A DNA stretch of 64,000 nucleotides from NCBI GenBank assembly GCA_001724025.1, contig MEDJ01000004.1:119466-183465 (forward strand), in the 5' to 3' direction. This DNA comes from Acidobacteria bacterium SCN 69-37 (GTDB taxonomy: Bacteria; Acidobacteriota; Vicinamibacteria; Vicinamibacterales; SCN-69-37). Position 1 is the first letter of the stretch, and each line of letters opens with the position of its first letter. The notes below the pieces were generated by a model. The model saw nothing but the letters and a program-made list of their open reading frames with translations, searched no databases and was not told the DNA's origin. This document shows positions 33,065 through 42,042 of the stretch, piece after piece. A program made the translations under genes and the position numbers.

Positions 33065-33687
33065 CCCTGATCCTTGCCCGGCCCGCCTCGCTCGACGGCC
33101 GTCGTCGTGCCGATGACGGCAGTCGGTGCATACGCGGGCGGGACCTCGTGACCGGCACCGCCAAACCACAATACGCGTCCGCGATGCGCCAGCAGTCGAT
33201 CGACAGTCTGCCACAGCGCACGATCGGCGCGCACAGCGCGAAAGCTCACGAGATCGCATGCGTGATCCCGGCCAGGCGCGACGTCCTCGAAGCGGACCGC
33301 CTCGACAGTCGCGTGCAACGCCAGCGTCCGGATCGCTTCACGCAGGAACGCCGCCTTCTTCGCCCGCACCTCGACCATCGTCATCTCGATTGCCGGCGAT
33401 GCAATGGCCAGCGGAATGGCCGGTGATCCCCCGCCGGAACCGAGGTCGATCGCCAGTCGATCCGCTGGACGAACCAGTGGCGCCGCGGCGACAGGCTCGA
33501 CGAGCAATCTGTCGATGGCTTCATCCGCCGGACGCGCGAGATCGAAAGCCGTCAGGTTGATCCGCCGGTTCCAGAAGGCGAGCAGATCGAGATAGGTCAC
33601 GAGCCGATCGAGCGCGGCCGGTGCAACGTGTAGCCCTGCCGCCTCCGTCCGCGCCCTGACGCGGCCGGCGAGGTCGCCGGGCGGCAT
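33061..33687 (-). CDS. rsmG: 16S rRNA (guanine-N7) methyltransferase RsmG
   Basis: Methylates G527 of 16S rRNA using SAM. From ATG 33687 it has 208 residues, with NRRINLTA, the SAM loop AIDLGSGGGSPAIPLA and VEVRAKKAAFLREAI. The start overlaps the mnmG stop by one base (TGATG). Loss of this enzyme gives low-level streptomycin resistance in other bacteria. Confidence 0.92.
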   Translation of the reverse strand: MPPGDLAGRVRARTEAAGLHVAPAALDRLVTYLDLLAFWNRRINLTAFDLARPADEAIDRLLVEPVAAAPLVRPADRLAIDLGSGGGSPAIPLAIASPAIEMTMVEVRAKKAAFLREAIRTLALHATVEAVRFEDVAPGRDHACDLVSFRAVRADRALWQTVDRLLAHRGRVLWFGGAGHEVPPAYAPTAVIGTTTAVERGGPGKDQG

Positions 33688-35537
33688 CAGGCGTCCTCGC
33701 GGCGCGACGACACGCAGCGGCCCGTGGCCAGACGCGCGGCCACGACGGCCACGGCCGCGGGTGTGACGCCTGGCACGCGTGCGGCCTGTCCGACAGTGGC
33801 CGGCCGAATCGCTGACAATCGTTCGACGACCTCGCGCGACAGGCCAGGGACGCCCGCGTAGACGAACCCGTCGGGGATCCGGCGCGCCTCGTCCGCGCGG
33901 CTCCGTGCCAATTGCGCGGCCTGGCGCGTCAGGTACCCGCCGTACTTGAACTCCGCCACGATCGTCGCGCGATCGAGATCGCCGCGCGCCGCATCGACCT
34001 CGAACGGCACGCCCTGCGCCTCGATCGATGCCATCGTCACCGGCGGCCGCGCCAGAGCCTGGGCCGCACTCATCCGCTCGCCATCGATCATCACGCGCGT
34101 CGCGGACGCGACCATCCGGTTCCGCTCGAGCCGCGATCGCCTGGCCTCGAACACCGCCCAGCGATCGTCGTCGATCGTGCCGATGTCGCGACCAAGTGGC
34201 GTCAACCGCACGTCCGCGTTGTCGATCCTCAGGCGCAGCCGATGTTCCGCCCGCGACGTGAACATGCGGTACGGCTCCAGGCACCCGCGGGTGATCAGAT
34301 CATCGATCAACACGCCGATATAGGCCTGATCGCGTCGAAGCGCGACCGCCGGCTCGCGCCGCACCGCCCGGGCCGCGTTGATGCCGGCCATCAGTCCCTG
34401 CGCCGCCGCCTCCTCGTATCCCGAGGTGCCGTTGATCTGGCCCGCCAGGAACAGCCCGGGCAGCCGCTTGGTCTCGAGCGACGCACGGAGTTCGGTCGGC
34501 TGTACGAAGTCGTATTCCACCGCATACCCGTGTCGGAGCACGCGTGCGGTCTCGAGTCCCGGCAGGGCATGGACGACGGCGTCCTGCACGTCGCGCGGCA
34601 GACTCATCGACAGCCCATTCACGTAAATCTCGTCGACGTCGCGGCCCTCGGGTTCGAGGAAGATCTGGTGCCGCGCCTTGTCGGGGAACCGCATCACCTT
34701 ATCCTCGAGCGACGGACAGTAGCGAGGACCGACGCCCTGGATCTGCCCGTTGTACAGCGGGGATCGACCGATGTTGCGACGAACGACCTCGTGCACCTCG
34801 GGCGTCGTGTGAACGATGTGGCAGGGCACCTGATCGCGGCCGAGCGATCGCGTCGTGAACGAGAACGGTACGATCGGATCGTCGCCGGCTTCCTCGGGGA
34901 ACTTCGAGAAATCGATCGATCGACGATCGAGCCGCGGCGGCGTGCCGGTCTTGAGCCGCCCGATGGCGAAGCCGATCGATCGCAGCGACTCGGCCAGGTG
35001 ATGACTCGGCGGCTCGCCGGCCCGCCCCGCCGGCCGCTGCTCATCACCGACATGGACGAGCCCGTTCAGGAACGTCCCCGTCGTCACGATCAGCGTACGG
35101 CAGCGGCACTCGCGCGCGTCTTCGAACACCAGGCCCGAGACGCGACCGTCTTCGACGAGTACCCGGCCGGCCCGGCCGATCAGCCAGTCGACGCGCGGGT
35201 GTGCCTGCAGCGCCGCGCGCACCCAGTCTGCATAGGCGCGTTTGTCGGCCTGCGCGCGCGGAGACCAGACCGCAGGGCCACGACTGCGATTGAGCAGCTT
35301 GAACTGGATACCGGTCTCGTCGATCGCGCGCCCCATCAATCCGCCGAGCGCATCGATCTCCCTGACCAGGTGTCCCTTGGCCGTGCCGCCGATCGCGGGA
35401 TTGCAGGGCATCAGCGCCACGGTCTCGAGTCCCAGCGTGCAGAGCCCCACGTGACAGCCGAGTTGCGCGGCAGCCCACGCGGCTTCGCACCCGGCGTGGC
35501 CGGCACCGATCACGATGACATCGAAGGAAGGGGACAT
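33687..35537 (-). CDS. mnmG: tRNA uridine-5-carboxymethylaminomethyl modification protein MnmG
   Basis: FAD enzyme that, with MnmE, modifies the wobble uridine of several tRNAs. The 616-residue protein has the dinucleotide-binding loop VIGAGHAGCEAA (9-20), PCNPAIGGTAKGHLV, RYCPSLEDKVMRFPD and GTSGYEEAAAQGL. It follows mnmE by 16 bases, so the two partners are made together. Confidence 0.97.
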   Translation of the reverse strand: MSPSFDVIVIGAGHAGCEAAWAAAQLGCHVGLCTLGLETVALMPCNPAIGGTAKGHLVREIDALGGLMGRAIDETGIQFKLLNRSRGPAVWSPRAQADKRAYADWVRAALQAHPRVDWLIGRAGRVLVEDGRVSGLVFEDARECRCRTLIVTTGTFLNGLVHVGDEQRPAGRAGEPPSHHLAESLRSIGFAIGRLKTGTPPRLDRRSIDFSKFPEEAGDDPIVPFSFTTRSLGRDQVPCHIVHTTPEVHEVVRRNIGRSPLYNGQIQGVGPRYCPSLEDKVMRFPDKARHQIFLEPEGRDVDEIYVNGLSMSLPRDVQDAVVHALPGLETARVLRHGYAVEYDFVQPTELRASLETKRLPGLFLAGQINGTSGYEEAAAQGLMAGINAARAVRREPAVALRRDQAYIGVLIDDLITRGCLEPYRMFTSRAEHRLRLRIDNADVRLTPLGRDIGTIDDDRWAVFEARRSRLERNRMVASATRVMIDGERMSAAQALARPPVTMASIEAQGVPFEVDAARGDLDRATIVAEFKYGGYLTRQAAQLARSRADEARRIPDGFVYAGVPGLSREVVERLSAIRPATVGQAARVPGVTPAAVAVVAARLATGRCVSSRREDA

Positions 35538-35553
35538 GCGCGCTGCGCTCCGC

Positions 35554-36912
35554 TCATTTTCCTACACAGAACTTTCCGAAGATGTGCCGCAGCAGATCGT
35601 CGGGCGCTCGACGGCCGACGATGGCCTCGAGCGCCGTGCGCGCCGCCTCCATCTCGGCCAGCACCAGCTCTTCGGTGCTGCCGTCGGCCAGCGCGAGGCT
35701 CGCGCGTTCGATCGCCACCCGCGCGTCGTCGACGAGCGCGAGGTGCCGCACATTCGAGATGGCAGGGGGATCGGTGCGCGGCGCCTCGCCCGTGAGCAGG
35801 CCGACGATCCGCCGCCGTACGGCGTCGATGCCCTCGCCCGACGACACCGACACGCGAACCGTCCGGGACTCGCTCCCCGCGGGCGGCGTCCAGGCCGCTG
35901 TCAGGTCTGCCTTGCTGACCACGACCACGCCGTGGGGGCCCTGCGGATCGAGCCAGGCGCGATCGTCATCCGACAGCGCCGTCGATCCGTCGATCACGAA
36001 GACAACCAGCCGCGCTGCGGCCTGCGCGTCGCGCGCACGACGCACGCCCTCGGCCTCGATCGCGTCGCCCGCCTCGCGGAGGCCGGCCGTGTCGACGATC
36101 GTCACCGCGATCCCGTCGAGATCGATCCGCTCCGTCAGCAGGTCGCGCGTCGTGCCCGGCACATCGGTGACGATGGCGCGATCGACACCTGCCAGCGCAT
36201 TGAACAGCGTCGACTTACCCGCATTCGGGCGGCCAGCGATGACGACGGTCGCGCCCTCGCGAATCATCCGCCCACGACGACCATCGCGGGCGAGCCTCTC
36301 CAGGCGGCTCCACACCGAGTCGAGGGCGGCGACAGCGTCATCGCGCGTGATGAAATGAAACCCCTCCTCGGGAAAATCAAGCGATGCTTCCAGCCTCGCG
36401 GCCAGATCGAACAGGTCCGCGTCAATCGCGGCAATCGTCCGCGTGAGCGTGCCATCGAGCTGATCGGCCGCCGCACGCGCCTGCAGCGGTGTCACCGCGT
36501 CGATCAGATCGGCCACGGCCTCGGCCTGGATCAGGTCCACGCGGCCGTGCAGATACGCCCGCAGCGTGAACTCTCCGGGCTCGGCGAGCCGCGCCCCCTC
36601 GTCCATCGCGCGACGCACGATCGCCTCGAGCACGACAGGACTACCGTGCGCGCCGAGTTCGATGACGTCTTCCCCCGTATAGGACGCCGGTCCCTTGAAC
36701 CAGGTGACGACCACGTGGTCGAGCGCGGAGGCGGGAGCGGACGGATCGTGAAGGGTGGCGAGTGTGGCCCGACGCGGAACGAACGCGGTCGTCCGGCGCG
36801 TGAGCCGCGACGCAATGGCCGCGGCCTCCGGCCCTGACAGCCGGACGATGCCGACCCCACCACGGCCGGCCGGCGTGGCAATGGCGACGATCGTATCTGT
36901 CGTACTGAACAC
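35554..36912 (-). CDS. mnmE: tRNA modification GTPase MnmE
   Basis: GTPase partner of MnmG. The 452-residue protein has the N-terminal formyl-THF-binding domain (DTIVAIATPAGRGGVGIVRL), a central helical domain, the G domain with GRPNAGKSTLFNAL, DTAGL and SKAD, and the catalytic C-terminus ending FCVGK. All family signatures are intact. It lies 12 bases after khpB. Confidence 0.97.
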   Translation of the reverse strand: MFSTTDTIVAIATPAGRGGVGIVRLSGPEAAAIASRLTRRTTAFVPRRATLATLHDPSAPASALDHVVVTWFKGPASYTGEDVIELGAHGSPVVLEAIVRRAMDEGARLAEPGEFTLRAYLHGRVDLIQAEAVADLIDAVTPLQARAAADQLDGTLTRTIAAIDADLFDLAARLEASLDFPEEGFHFITRDDAVAALDSVWSRLERLARDGRRGRMIREGATVVIAGRPNAGKSTLFNALAGVDRAIVTDVPGTTRDLLTERIDLDGIAVTIVDTAGLREAGDAIEAEGVRRARDAQAAARLVVFVIDGSTALSDDDRAWLDPQGPHGVVVVSKADLTAAWTPPAGSESRTVRVSVSSGEGIDAVRRRIVGLLTGEAPRTDPPAISNVRHLALVDDARVAIERASLALADGSTEELVLAEMEAARTALEAIVGRRAPDDLLRHIFGKFCVGK

Positions 36913-36924
36913 GGCCGGGCCGTG

Positions 36925-37377
36925 CTAGCGCGGCGAAATCACGATGGTCTTCAGGAAGGCGTCGCCGATGCTCTCGGACGTCACGGCCTCGTCTTCCGAC
37001 ACGACCAGGTGGACGAGGCGGCGCGCGTACGGATTGAGCGGGCCGATCTCCTGCGCGGCGCCGTTGAGCTTCACCTTGTCGATCAGGAACTTCGCCATCT
37101 GGCGCAGCTCGGCGTCCTTGCCGAGGCGATACCCCAGCGCATCGATGACGTAGTGCCGGTCGCCGCGGGCATCACGCCGGAAGACCGTGTTGACGATCAC
37201 CTGGAGGGCGTCGAGCACTTCGCCTTTGCGACGGAGCAGCACCTCGGCGCCGTCGCCCGTCAGGTTGATGCGGACGTGATCCGTCGTCTCCTCCTGTTCG
37301 GTCGACAGGCTCAATCCCATCGCGCCCATGACGCGGTGGATGAACTCGGTGACGCGGGTATCGAGATCCGTACTCAT
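36925..37377 (-). CDS. khpB: KH-R3H RNA-binding protein (Jag/KhpB)
   Basis: Single-strand RNA-binding protein usually encoded after yidC. The 150-residue form has a KH domain (about 35-80, VLLRRKGEVLDALQVIVN) and an R3H domain (about 85-148, NPYARRLVHLVV). The Jag_N domain that begins longer homologues is missing, leaving a short N-terminal helix. Known relatives affect cell division and envelope synthesis through RNA binding. Confidence 0.9.
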   Translation of the reverse strand: MSTDLDTRVTEFIHRVMGAMGLSLSTEQEETTDHVRINLTGDGAEVLLRRKGEVLDALQVIVNTVFRRDARGDRHYVIDALGYRLGKDAELRQMAKFLIDKVKLNGAAQEIGPLNPYARRLVHLVVSEDEAVTSESIGDAFLKTIVISPR

Positions 37378-37387
37378 CGTGGCTTCC

Positions 37388-39097
37388 TCATGACGACTTC
37401 GGGCCGCCGGTGCGGCCCGCGCGCACGCGCCTGGCCGCAGCCGACCGGCCGGGCACCGGTGCCGGGACGGCCGTCACCCTGTTGGTGAAGTACTGCTGGC
37501 CGATGGCGAGCAGGTTACTCGTGAACCAGTAGAGCACCAGGCCCGAGGGTGCCCACAGGAACGACACCGTGAAGATGATCGGCATCAGCAGGAACACCTT
37601 CTGCTGGATCGGATCGGCCGTGCTCGGCATCATCCGCTGCTGCCAGAGCATCGACAGGCCCATCAGCACCGGTGTGATGTACAGGGGATCGTGCCGCGAG
37701 AGGTCGACGATCCAGCCCACGAATGGCGCGCCGCGCAGCTCGATCGCGGCCGACAGCATCGAGTAGAACGCGTACAGCACCGGCAGCGTCAGCAGCATCG
37801 GGACACAGCCGGCGACGGGGTTGACGCCCTTCTGCTTGTAGAGCGCCATCATCTCCTGGTTCATCTTCTGGCGCTCGGGATCCGTCAGCTTGTACTTCGC
37901 GTAGCGCTCCTGGATCGCCTTTACTTCCGGCTGCAGCGCCTGCATCTTCTTCATCGACACCATGCTGCGGTGACGCAGCGGGAAGATGAGGGCGTTGATC
38001 AGCAGTGTCAGCAGGATGATCGACCAGCCCCAGTTGCCGACGAAGCCGTGGACCCACTTCAACGCAATCAGCAGCGGCACGACGATCGGCGAGAAGAAGC
38101 CGAAGTCGATCGCGCGCACCAGCTGCAGCCGATCGTCGACGGCCCGCAGGGTGTCGAATTCCTTCGGACCGATGTAGTACGACAGCGCGAACGGCCCGGG
38201 CACCGAAACGTCGAACGCCATCAGCGCGCGCGCCTCGCCCTCGCCCGAGGCCGGCAGTGACAGCGCCTGGTATTCCACTGACGCACGCTCGCTGCCGGGC
38301 AGGACCGCGAAGAGGAAATACTGATCGTCCACGCCGGCAAACTGCACGTCGCGGTCGAAACGCGACTGGTCGGCCAGGTCTGCGGCGCGCTGGTGCTTGA
38401 CGTCACTGCCCACATGGTGCACGGCGCGCACGGGCACGTGATAGAACCCGCCCTCGGCCAGGCCCTCGGCGATCCCCGGACCCGACGAGACCGTTACCGG
38501 CCGCGACACCCCATCCTGATCGACCGCCGCTTCGAGCCGCAGCAGGTACGGCTTGCCCTCGGGCTGGAAATGGAAGGTTTTGCGGACGTTCAATCCCGAC
38601 GCATCGCGATACTGGAACGTCAACTGTCCCGGTGCACTGCCGAGGTCCAGTTGATCGGCGCTCGGCCGATACAGCGCCGTTGCCAGCGTGCGCGAGAGCG
38701 CCGCATCGTCGGTGGCCACGGTAAAGGTGCGGGTGAGGTCGGCCGGCACGTTGGCCGGCAGCAGGCCGAGCGGCTCGCCGTTGTCCAGATAGCCCTTGAG
38801 CTGCCAGCTCTTCAGCGTGGCGCCGGCCGTGCTGAACACGGCGCGCACCGCGTCGGTTTCGACGACGATGTCGCGCGCGGCGGCATCGGCCACGAGCGGG
38901 GCGCTTGCGGGATCGGCCCCCGCAACGGGCGCTGCGGTCGGTACCGGATCGGCAGGCACCTGGGTCGAGACCGCAGCACCAGCCGGCGCCTGGGCGCTCT
39001 GCTCCGCGGGGACGGGGCGTGCCGTCGGAAACACCGCCTGGTACACGGCCAGGACGACGAACGAGAGGAGGATGGCTAGAAAGACCCGCTTTTCCAT
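37388..39097 (-). CDS. yidC: Membrane protein insertase YidC
   Basis: Inserts proteins into the inner membrane alone or with Sec. The 569-residue protein has an N-terminal helix (6-24), a Pro/Ala-rich spacer, the large Gram-negative periplasmic beta-domain (about 75-330) and the conserved five-helix core (about 345-545), including NALIFPLRHRSMVSMKKM and QKGVNPVAGCVPMLLTLPVL. The C-terminal tail is basic, suitable for ribosome contact. Confidence 0.96.
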   Translation of the reverse strand: MEKRVFLAILLSFVVLAVYQAVFPTARPVPAEQSAQAPAGAAVSTQVPADPVPTAAPVAGADPASAPLVADAAARDIVVETDAVRAVFSTAGATLKSWQLKGYLDNGEPLGLLPANVPADLTRTFTVATDDAALSRTLATALYRPSADQLDLGSAPGQLTFQYRDASGLNVRKTFHFQPEGKPYLLRLEAAVDQDGVSRPVTVSSGPGIAEGLAEGGFYHVPVRAVHHVGSDVKHQRAADLADQSRFDRDVQFAGVDDQYFLFAVLPGSERASVEYQALSLPASGEGEARALMAFDVSVPGPFALSYYIGPKEFDTLRAVDDRLQLVRAIDFGFFSPIVVPLLIALKWVHGFVGNWGWSIILLTLLINALIFPLRHRSMVSMKKMQALQPEVKAIQERYAKYKLTDPERQKMNQEMMALYKQKGVNPVAGCVPMLLTLPVLYAFYSMLSAAIELRGAPFVGWIVDLSRHDPLYITPVLMGLSMLWQQRMMPSTADPIQQKVFLLMPIIFTVSFLWAPSGLVLYWFTSNLLAIGQQYFTNRVTAVPAPVPGRSAAARRVRAGRTGGPKSS

Positions 39098-39109
39098 GTG
39101 GGAATGTGG

Positions 39110-39355
39110 TTATCGATGGGCATCGTGCGCGCAGCGCGGCGGCACGGGATCGAAGCCGGGGGCCGCCAGGGGATGACAGCGACCGAGCCGCTTCGCCGAC
39201 AGCAGGAGACCGTGCCACACGCCGTGGACGGCAATCGCCTCCATGGCGTAGGTCGAGCACGAGGGCTCGAAACGACAGGCGCCGCCAAGAAACGGTCCCA
39301 GCAGCAGTTGATAGCCGTGGATGACCGCCTGGAGGACTCGCGAGGCGATCGTCAT
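39110..39355 (-). CDS. yidD: Membrane protein insertion efficiency factor YidD
   Basis: An 81-residue protein with the family signature CRFEPSCSTYAMEAI and LLGPFLGGA. It supports YidC-dependent insertion. The start overlaps the rnpA stop by 4 bases and yidC follows after 12 bases, the usual order. Confidence 0.95.
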   Translation of the reverse strand: MTIASRVLQAVIHGYQLLLGPFLGGACRFEPSCSTYAMEAIAVHGVWHGLLLSAKRLGRCHPLAAPGFDPVPPRCAHDAHR

Positions 39356-39720
39356 CGGCGTCGCGCCCGATCGAGACGGGCGAGCGCACCGGCCAGATCA
39401 GCCGCCAGCGTGTCGTACGGCGCGCGGGTGAATTCGCGTTTCGGGATGATCACGACATCGAGCGCCCGCAGGCCGCGCGCGCCGATAGTGTCCGGTTCGA
39501 AATGTCTGAAAATTTCGCGGAGACGACGCTTGGCCCGGTTGCGTGCCACAGCGCCCCCGAATCGGCGCGACGCGATGATGCCGAGCCTGTCGCAATCGAG
39601 GGAGTTGGGCAGCGCCAGAACGGTCATGTAGGTCGTCGCCACGCGCCGCCCCTGCTTCTGGACGAGCGTGAACTCGCTGCGGGCACGCAGTCGAACGCGC
39701 GGAGCGAGCCGCAGGGACAT
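39352..39720 (-). CDS. rnpA: Ribonuclease P protein component
   Basis: Protein subunit that helps RNase P RNA cut tRNA 5' leaders. From ATG 39720 it has 122 residues; an in-frame GTG at 39747 would add nine. It carries RARSEFTLVQKQGRR and the RNR motif ARNRAKRRLREIFR. It lies between rpmH and yidD in the classic order. Confidence 0.93.
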   Translation of the reverse strand: MSLRLAPRVRLRARSEFTLVQKQGRRVATTYMTVLALPNSLDCDRLGIIASRRFGGAVARNRAKRRLREIFRHFEPDTIGARGLRALDVVIIPKREFTRAPYDTLAADLAGALARLDRARRR

Positions 39721-39772
39721 GGTGATGACCCGGCCCGCGTGGTTCACGCCGCGCGGCCGGACTCCCGTGGTC

Positions 39773-39919
39773 TCAGGCCGGTGAGGACACGGTCAGGCGC
39801 TTGCGCCCCTTCGCGCGACGACGCTTCAGCACGAGACGGCCGTTCTTCGTCGACATGCGAACGAGAAATCCATGGGTGCGCCGGCGATGACGCTTGTTGG
39901 GCTGATACGTGCGCTTCAT
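39773..39919 (-). CDS. rpmH: 50S ribosomal protein L34
   Basis: A 48-residue, highly basic protein starting [20 protein letters not shown], the L34 hallmark, with [20 protein letters not shown]. It is first in the leftward series. A good promoter lies 44 bases upstream of the start. Confidence 0.97.
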   Translation of the reverse strand: MKRTYQPNKRHRRRTHGFLVRMSTKNGRLVLKRRRAKGRKRLTVSSPA

Positions 39920-39963
39920 GACACTCCCGTCCAGGCAGCTCTATCCGCCCTGGAGAAACTCGA

Positions 39964-39993
39964 ATCGTAGCGGTCAACGGTCCGGCCTGTCAA
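39964..39993 (-). promoter_or_regulatory. Candidate promoter for rpmH
   Basis: On the minus strand, TTGACA (39993-39988) is followed after 18 bases by TACGAT (39969-39964), a sigma-70-like pair 44 bases before the rpmH start. Confidence 0.5.
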
Positions 39994-40154
39994 CGATTCC
40001 GTGGACCCGGGACAGGGTCGGGTCGACGGCATCCTGGCCGCCGGCCACTGACTGACGGCGCGATTTCGGCCGACTTCCGACGATCGATTGTCACGACCGG
40101 CCGGCTGTGGTAGATTCGCCAGCCTTCCGTCAGACGGCGCGTCGACGGGGCGAG

Positions 40155-40186
40155 TTTTCCACACCTGTGGAAAAATCTGTGGAAAT
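40155..40186. promoter_or_regulatory. Cluster of DnaA-box-like sequences upstream of dnaA
   Basis: TTTTCCACA (40155-40163) faces TGTGGAAAA (40166-40174), with TGTGGAAAT next (40178-40186). The first pair differ by one base each from the TTATCCACA consensus and form an inverted pair. They could serve dnaA autoregulation or origin binding. Confidence 0.6.
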
Positions 40187-40366
40187 CTGCTGGATGGGTG
40201 CTGGTCATCCGTAACTGGCTGATTTCACATAACTTGCTCCCCAGAGACCCGTCGCGGTAGTCCCGGGAACTGCTCATTTTTCCGCGGTTTTTCCCGACCT
40301 GGCTTCAACAACAGACCGGCTCGATCGGGTAGCGCATCCGGGCCGGGGAATTCGGACGTTTACCGC

Positions 40367-41728
40367 ATGGCTGCCACGGTTTGGGACGACGTTCTGGCTC
40401 GCGTCGAGACCAAAGTCAACCGTTACAGCTACTACCAGTGGTTCCAGCACACCGCGCTCCTCGAGGACCGGGGTCAGACGCTGGTCATCCGGGTGGCTGA
40501 CCCGATGGTGGTCGACTGGCTGACCAAGCACTACGCCGTCATCATCGACGAGGCTCTGGCGGAGGTCGGACGGGCAGGTACGCACCTCCAGTTCCAGCCC
40601 GACGGTACGGCAGCGGCGGCGCCCCAGAGGCCCCAGGCGGCCCCCAGGCCGGAGACGCGCCCATCGCCGCCCGATCCGGACGACGGTCCGGCGGCATCGG
40701 AAATCCACGGCATCGGCGGGTTGAGTCCCAGGTACTCCTTCGACACGTTCATCGTCGGGGCCTCGAACCAGTTCGCGCACGCGGCGTGCCGGGCGGTGGC
40801 CGAGGCACCGTCGCGATCGTACAATCCGCTGTTCCTGTACGGCGGCGTGGGTCTCGGCAAGACGCACCTGATGCACGCGATCGGGCACTACGTCCTCACG
40901 CAGAGCCCCAACCTGTCGCTGACCTACATCTCGGCCGAGCGGTTCATGAACGAGGTCGTCAATGCGATCCGCTTCGACCGCATCATGGAGTTCCGCGAAC
41001 GATACCGCAGCGTCGATATCCTGCTCGTCGACGACATCCAGTTCATCGTCGGCAAGGAACGCACGCAGACCGAGTTCTTCCACACGTTCAACGCGCTGCA
41101 CGATGCGCAGAAGCAGATCGTGCTGAGCAGCGACTGCCCGCCGCACCAGATCAGCGAACTCGAGGAACGGCTGCGCAGCCGCTTCGAGTGGGGCCTGATT
41201 GCCGACATCCAGCCGCCGGATCTCGAGACGAAAATCGCGATTCTGAAGCGAAAAGCCGAGGCCGAAGGCGTCACGCTGCCCGACGACGTGGCGCTGTACA
41301 TCGCGAACCGCAGCAAGTCCAACATCCGCGAACTGGAGGGATCGCTGATCCGGCTGCTCGCCTACGCGTCGCTCAAGGGGCAGGACGTCTCGATGCCGCT
41401 CGTGCAGGAAGCGCTGCGCGACGTCCTCCGGCACGAGGAGCGCGCGGTCACGATCGACATGATCCAGAAGTTCGTCGCCGACTACTACCAGTTGAAGGTG
41501 ACGGAACTGAAGTCGAAGAACAAGAACTCGTCCATCGCCCTGCCGCGCCAGGTGGCGATGTACCTCTGCAAGGTCCTGACGACGGCCTCGCTGCCGGAGA
41601 TCGGCAAGAGCTTCGGCGGGAAGCACCACTCGACCGTCATCCACTCCATCCGGAAGGTGGAGGAGATGCGACAGAAAGACACGGCTTTCAACAGCATCGT
41701 CAACAGCCTGATCGAGTCGTTTCGCTGA
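40367..41728 (+). CDS. dnaA: Chromosomal replication initiator DnaA
   Basis: Binds DnaA boxes and opens the origin. The 453-residue protein has the N-terminal helicase-loading domain, a Pro-rich linker (about 80-115), the AAA+ domain with GGVGLGKTHL and LLVDDIQFIVGKERTQ, and the C-terminal DNA-binding domain with the signature SFGGKHHSTVIHSIRKVEE in outline. The start is ATG 40367. Confidence 0.98.
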   Translation: MAATVWDDVLARVETKVNRYSYYQWFQHTALLEDRGQTLVIRVADPMVVDWLTKHYAVIIDEALAEVGRAGTHLQFQPDGTAAAAPQRPQAAPRPETRPSPPDPDDGPAASEIHGIGGLSPRYSFDTFIVGASNQFAHAACRAVAEAPSRSYNPLFLYGGVGLGKTHLMHAIGHYVLTQSPNLSLTYISAERFMNEVVNAIRFDRIMEFRERYRSVDILLVDDIQFIVGKERTQTEFFHTFNALHDAQKQIVLSSDCPPHQISELEERLRSRFEWGLIADIQPPDLETKIAILKRKAEAEGVTLPDDVALYIANRSKSNIRELEGSLIRLLAYASLKGQDVSMPLVQEALRDVLRHEERAVTIDMIQKFVADYYQLKVTELKSKNKNSSIALPRQVAMYLCKVLTTASLPEIGKSFGGKHHSTVIHSIRKVEEMRQKDTAFNSIVNSLIESFR

Positions 41729-41761
41729 AGATTTGTGGCTCGATCGGTGTCGCTCCGCAGG

Positions 41762-41868
41762 ATTTCCACAGGGGGATCCTGTGGGGAGTTGTGGACAGCC
41801 GGCCGCGCTCCGGATCCGCACAGCCGACGGCAGGGGACCCCACCCTGGAACCCGCCTGATTGTCCACA
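41762..41868. promoter_or_regulatory. Scattered DnaA-box-like sequences
   Basis: ATTTCCACA (41762-41770), TTGTGGACA (41789-41797, reverse TGTCCACAA) and TTGTCCACA (41860-41868). The last differs from TTATCCACA by one base; the others by two or more. Confidence 0.5.
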
Positions 41869-41932
41869 ACTTAACCGCCTGATTCCGTGGAAGTTACGAG
41901 GATAGCTCGGGCTATCAACAGGCCCCTATTCC

Positions 41933-41941
41933 TGTTATAAT
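41933..41941 (+). promoter_or_regulatory. Candidate extended -10 promoter of dnaN
   Basis: TGTTATAAT: a perfect TATAAT (41936-41941) with the TGN extension directly upstream, about 100 bases before the dnaN start. No good -35 hexamer is seen, as is common for extended -10 promoters. Confidence 0.5.
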
Positions 41942-42042
41942 TCTTTGTCTTACTTTCTCAGTTGCCTGGATAGGGATCCGCCTGTCGGCAACGTCCGGCC
42001 AGGCCCGCGGTGAGGCGGGCACCATTCGAGGTCGTCCTGCCC

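Larger units (their letters stand above)
39920..40366. other. rpmH-dnaA intergenic region (oriC candidate)
   Basis: This 447-base divergent gap has no gene. It holds the rpmH promoter and a cluster of DnaA-box-like 9-mers at 40155-40186. T-rich runs occur at 40274-40293. The arrangement fits a dnaA control region and perhaps part of oriC. Confidence 0.6.
41729..42042. other. dnaA-dnaN intergenic region (oriC candidate)
   Basis: This 314-base gap has no gene. It holds scattered DnaA-box-like 9-mers (41762-41868), an AT-rich tract at 41928-41960 that could be a DNA-unwinding element, and a strong dnaN promoter candidate. A GC-rich leader follows. Confidence 0.6.
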
